Assembly: GCA_002633005.1 (NCBI GenBank)
Contig: NMRA01000767.1
Location: forward strand, 127,866 to 158,898
Reading direction: 5' to 3'
DNA length: 31,033 bases
Source: Phoronis australis
Taxonomy: Eukaryota > Phoronida > Phoronidae
Below are positions 1-31,033 of this stretch, in pieces. The translations under genes were made by a program, and so were the position numbers. Numbering within the stretch: position 1 is the stretch's first letter; every line of letters begins with the position of its first letter. Below the pieces are notes generated by a model. It ran no database searches and was not told the DNA's origin. It saw only the letters and a program-made list of their open reading frames with translations.

Positions 1-2089
1 AATTGATGGCCTTTAGGTTTAAGGTATTTTCGGGTGAAGTTACCAATTTAACTGTTAGTATTGTCTGCATTTAGATGATGAATCTTGTCTTAAGCATGAC
101 CACTCTGGTTTTGTGATAATCATTTCATTTTTTTCTTTAAACTTTTAATTTTTTCTGTTTTAAAACGTTATTTGCATCGTACAGTTTCGAAATTATCGTA
201 TAGATCTGTCTTTCAGTTCATTGTCTTCAATTTTTTATCAATATTTTAACAGAAGTATTTGAGTTTCTTTGTAATGCTTCTTCCATTCTTGAATACTAAA
301 AGAAAATTTCTCAAGTGATTAGCTTGAGGAATGGGTTTGAAATTAGTTGATTTGATTCATCTCTTAAACTGCGACATGGTTGGGTAAACCTTTAATACTG
401 TAGTGGTTCTATTGAGAGTGTGGTTCTTTGTGTGGTTAGCACTACATCTTACTACCAGGTGTATGATACCCTTGAACTAACACAACGTTATACCCTACCA
501 TTGACAGTGTGTACCTTAACAATGAATTTGGTGACACTGCACTTACCCCTCAGACCAACATTTCTGTACGCACGGCGTGCTCACCAGGTAAATAACATTC
601 ATAATGGCTACAGGGAATGGTAAAATCTCCCCAATTTTAGACTAACAGAAGTTATGCCAAAATTGGCCCTTTATATTCTTGTGAATGGTCAGAATTTCCC
701 AGAATTGCTGTCATGTGGTAGCTGTGTCATAGATCTGTAAATATTGGGTATTGTTGATATTTTATTAAAAATGTAGAAATAAAAAATTCACTAGTCGGCT
801 ACATGTTGTCCTTAGTGGGTGAGATTTTACCTCAGCTGAAGAATTTTCTGCCCTTCTCTCTATTGTGTCAAATGCATTCTCATAATCTACAATTAAGTGA
901 AGCAACATGTGCTGTTAAAAGTATTCCAATTTGGCTTGTGTCTTCTCTTGTATAGGGCTTTATGCTTGGGCTCTTAGCTAGCGGCACACCAGGCTTGCCA
1001 CAGCCAAAATATTTTGAAATAAAGTGCTGTAATCCATTTTATATTGCAAGTTATACCCCCTTTCTACTTTTATGACCGGGTTTATAAATAGTTTACCATA
1101 TACTGAAAATGTAATTATTCCATTAAAATAAGGTCCGTGTTTAAACAGGTGAAAACAGTCATTCATCAAGACTGTTGTTTAATGACCTTGTAGATTTTGA
1201 TTTTCAATTTTGAAATCAATTTGATCAGGTGACCATGGCTTTTTAGTAAAGTTGAGCAAAACAATGAAGGGTACGTTATCTGCAAAACAACATCTTCTGT
1301 TATTAATGTGCAAGATAGGTGAAATTTCAAAAACTGTTGCAGTGTTTTTTGTAAAAACTCTTCATCATTCATAACCACCATTTCCGAGATATGTTTTTCC
1401 AAAATCAACCCAGTTTAGCCAAACATTTAGGTCACACAACTGAACCTTAACCATTTTTTGATGCTGCTTTTGCAAGATTGGCCTGTGGTAATTTTCGTAT
1501 CATGTTCAATATGGAAGATGATGCCCGTCCCCTTTCATTACGTCATCTCCTGTGTCCCTCAAGGGGGCGCTGCTGGAGTGGGTCCTTACTATTGTTGTAC
1601 GAGTGACCAGTCTTTTTGTTCACCTTTATTGTCCAGTTCCTGTTGTGTATTGGCATGTTTTATGTGTTTCCCCAGTTTGGGGTGAATCCTTACATTAATA
1701 TATCCAGTTGACACCCTTCTTAATATCACATTGACAGTGTTATGTGAAACTTATTTGAATACATTTACCTGTTGAATAATTGCCAGATTTTGCCTTCCTA
1801 TACCTGTATATAATATTTGACACAGTTTCGCAGTGCTATATCTGTATATAATATTAGGCACAGTTGTGCATTGCCAATTCTTTGTCATTCCGTTTCATAA
1901 ATTTGCAGCTCGTGATTTAGATCTGCAAACCAAATCTCAAAATTTGCTTCTTGTGGCTTAGAATGTGTTACACTGTTATTTTGAACTAGTGATTTTCTCA
2001 TTAAAAGCATACTGTATGTAGCACACTGTTGATGATTGTTAATTTGGCTCTGTTTTGAAAGTGACGTGCTGTTTGTCTATCCATTACAG
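1..2089. other. intron upstream of exon w1 (partial)
   Basis: AT-rich sequence upstream of the first recognisable exon. It ends in the acceptor ATTACAG at 2083-2089. I found no IVS1/S2 exon and no second copy of the w1 exon here, though vertebrate CACNA1C carries a mutually exclusive pair at this place. Short open frames at 420-623 and 1458-1685 encode nothing I recognise. A CTCF-like string lies at 1557-1570 (12 of 14 core positions), and a CRE-like TTACGTCA at 1538-1545. Neither is more than a motif match. Confidence 0.7.
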
Positions 2090-30805
<28,716 letters not shown>

Positions 30806-31033
30806 GCGGGCAATATTCCTATGTTGCTGTTCTAGATTCTGTCACTCCTCCCTATGGACGGACACACTTGTTAGGTTGAGTGAGTAACGGTGTCGGTCAG
30901 TGGTTGATGACTTCCCTGTGTCCAAGGTGTCAATGCAGTGTTGGGACAGAGAGTGTTGTGGACTAGCAGAGTGTTTGTATACCACTATGGTTTGTGACTG
31001 ATTGTGCTTTGTTTCCAAAGTCGCGATGAAATG
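30806..31033 (+). other. start of 3' untranslated region
   Basis: 228 bp after the stop codon to the window edge. No AATAAA or ATTAAA polyadenylation signal is seen, so the transcript end is probably outside the window. Confidence 0.7.

Overview
The window is a piece of animal nuclear DNA. It has an AT-rich background, short exons with clean GT..AG borders in long introns, many different minisatellites and one small candidate DNA transposon. It holds the 3' part of a single plus-strand gene: the pore-forming alpha1 subunit of an L-type (Cav1) voltage-gated calcium channel. Reading starts in IVS2/S3 of domain IV at 2090 and ends at the stop codon at 30803-30805. Spliced with one copy of each exon, the 17 coding exons give one open frame of 784 codons plus stop (2355 nt), and the phases agree at every junction. 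The gene looks like the single invertebrate Cav1 ortholog of vertebrate CACNA1C/D/F/S. Wording such as RSATGEAW in the pore and the very short IVS3-S4 linker fit an invertebrate, perhaps a lophotrochozoan such as a mollusc. The species cannot be fixed from the sequence alone.

Layout (exons numbered w1-w17 within the window). 1-2089 is intron. w1 (2090-2173) is IVS2/S3. A 5.9 kb intron with a TA-flanked MITE-like element follows. w2 (8047-8169) is the S4 voltage sensor, w3 (9097-9162) is S5, and w4-w5 (9669-9760, 10125-10284) are the pore loop with the domain IV selectivity glutamate and the start of S6. Next come two tandem 128-bp homologous exons, w6a (12575-12702) and w6b (13103-13230). Each encodes the end of S6 and the E-helix of the EF-hand, in identical phases, so they look mutually exclusive. 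w7-w10 (16631-18609) carry the rest of the EF-hand, pre-IQ and the IQ calmodulin site. w11-w17 (19592-30805) carry the long regulatory tail: a proximal regulatory segment (IRRAISG), Ser/Pro-rich linkers, a segment resembling the vertebrate Ser1928 PKA site, a PPxY motif, a distal regulatory helix (NDMTEEEM) and a C-terminal PDZ ligand (DSFV).

Three isolated single N bases (15451, 20343, 26621) each sit exactly between two near-identical tandem copies (about 1.0, 0.95 and 0.68 kb). These look like the two parental haplotypes placed end to end by the assembler. As a result exons w11 and w15 appear twice, and a naive gene model will contain a false in-frame repeat and a false frameshift. In the first pair the copies differ by two units of a 50-bp minisatellite, so both alleles of a VNTR are visible.

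No second gene, tRNA, rRNA, CRISPR or convincing minus-strand gene was found. The most interesting biology is the w6a/w6b exon pair, which would let one channel gene switch both its inner-pore/drug-site residues and its EF-hand E-helix. Next is the pattern of conserved and lost regulatory residues in the tail.
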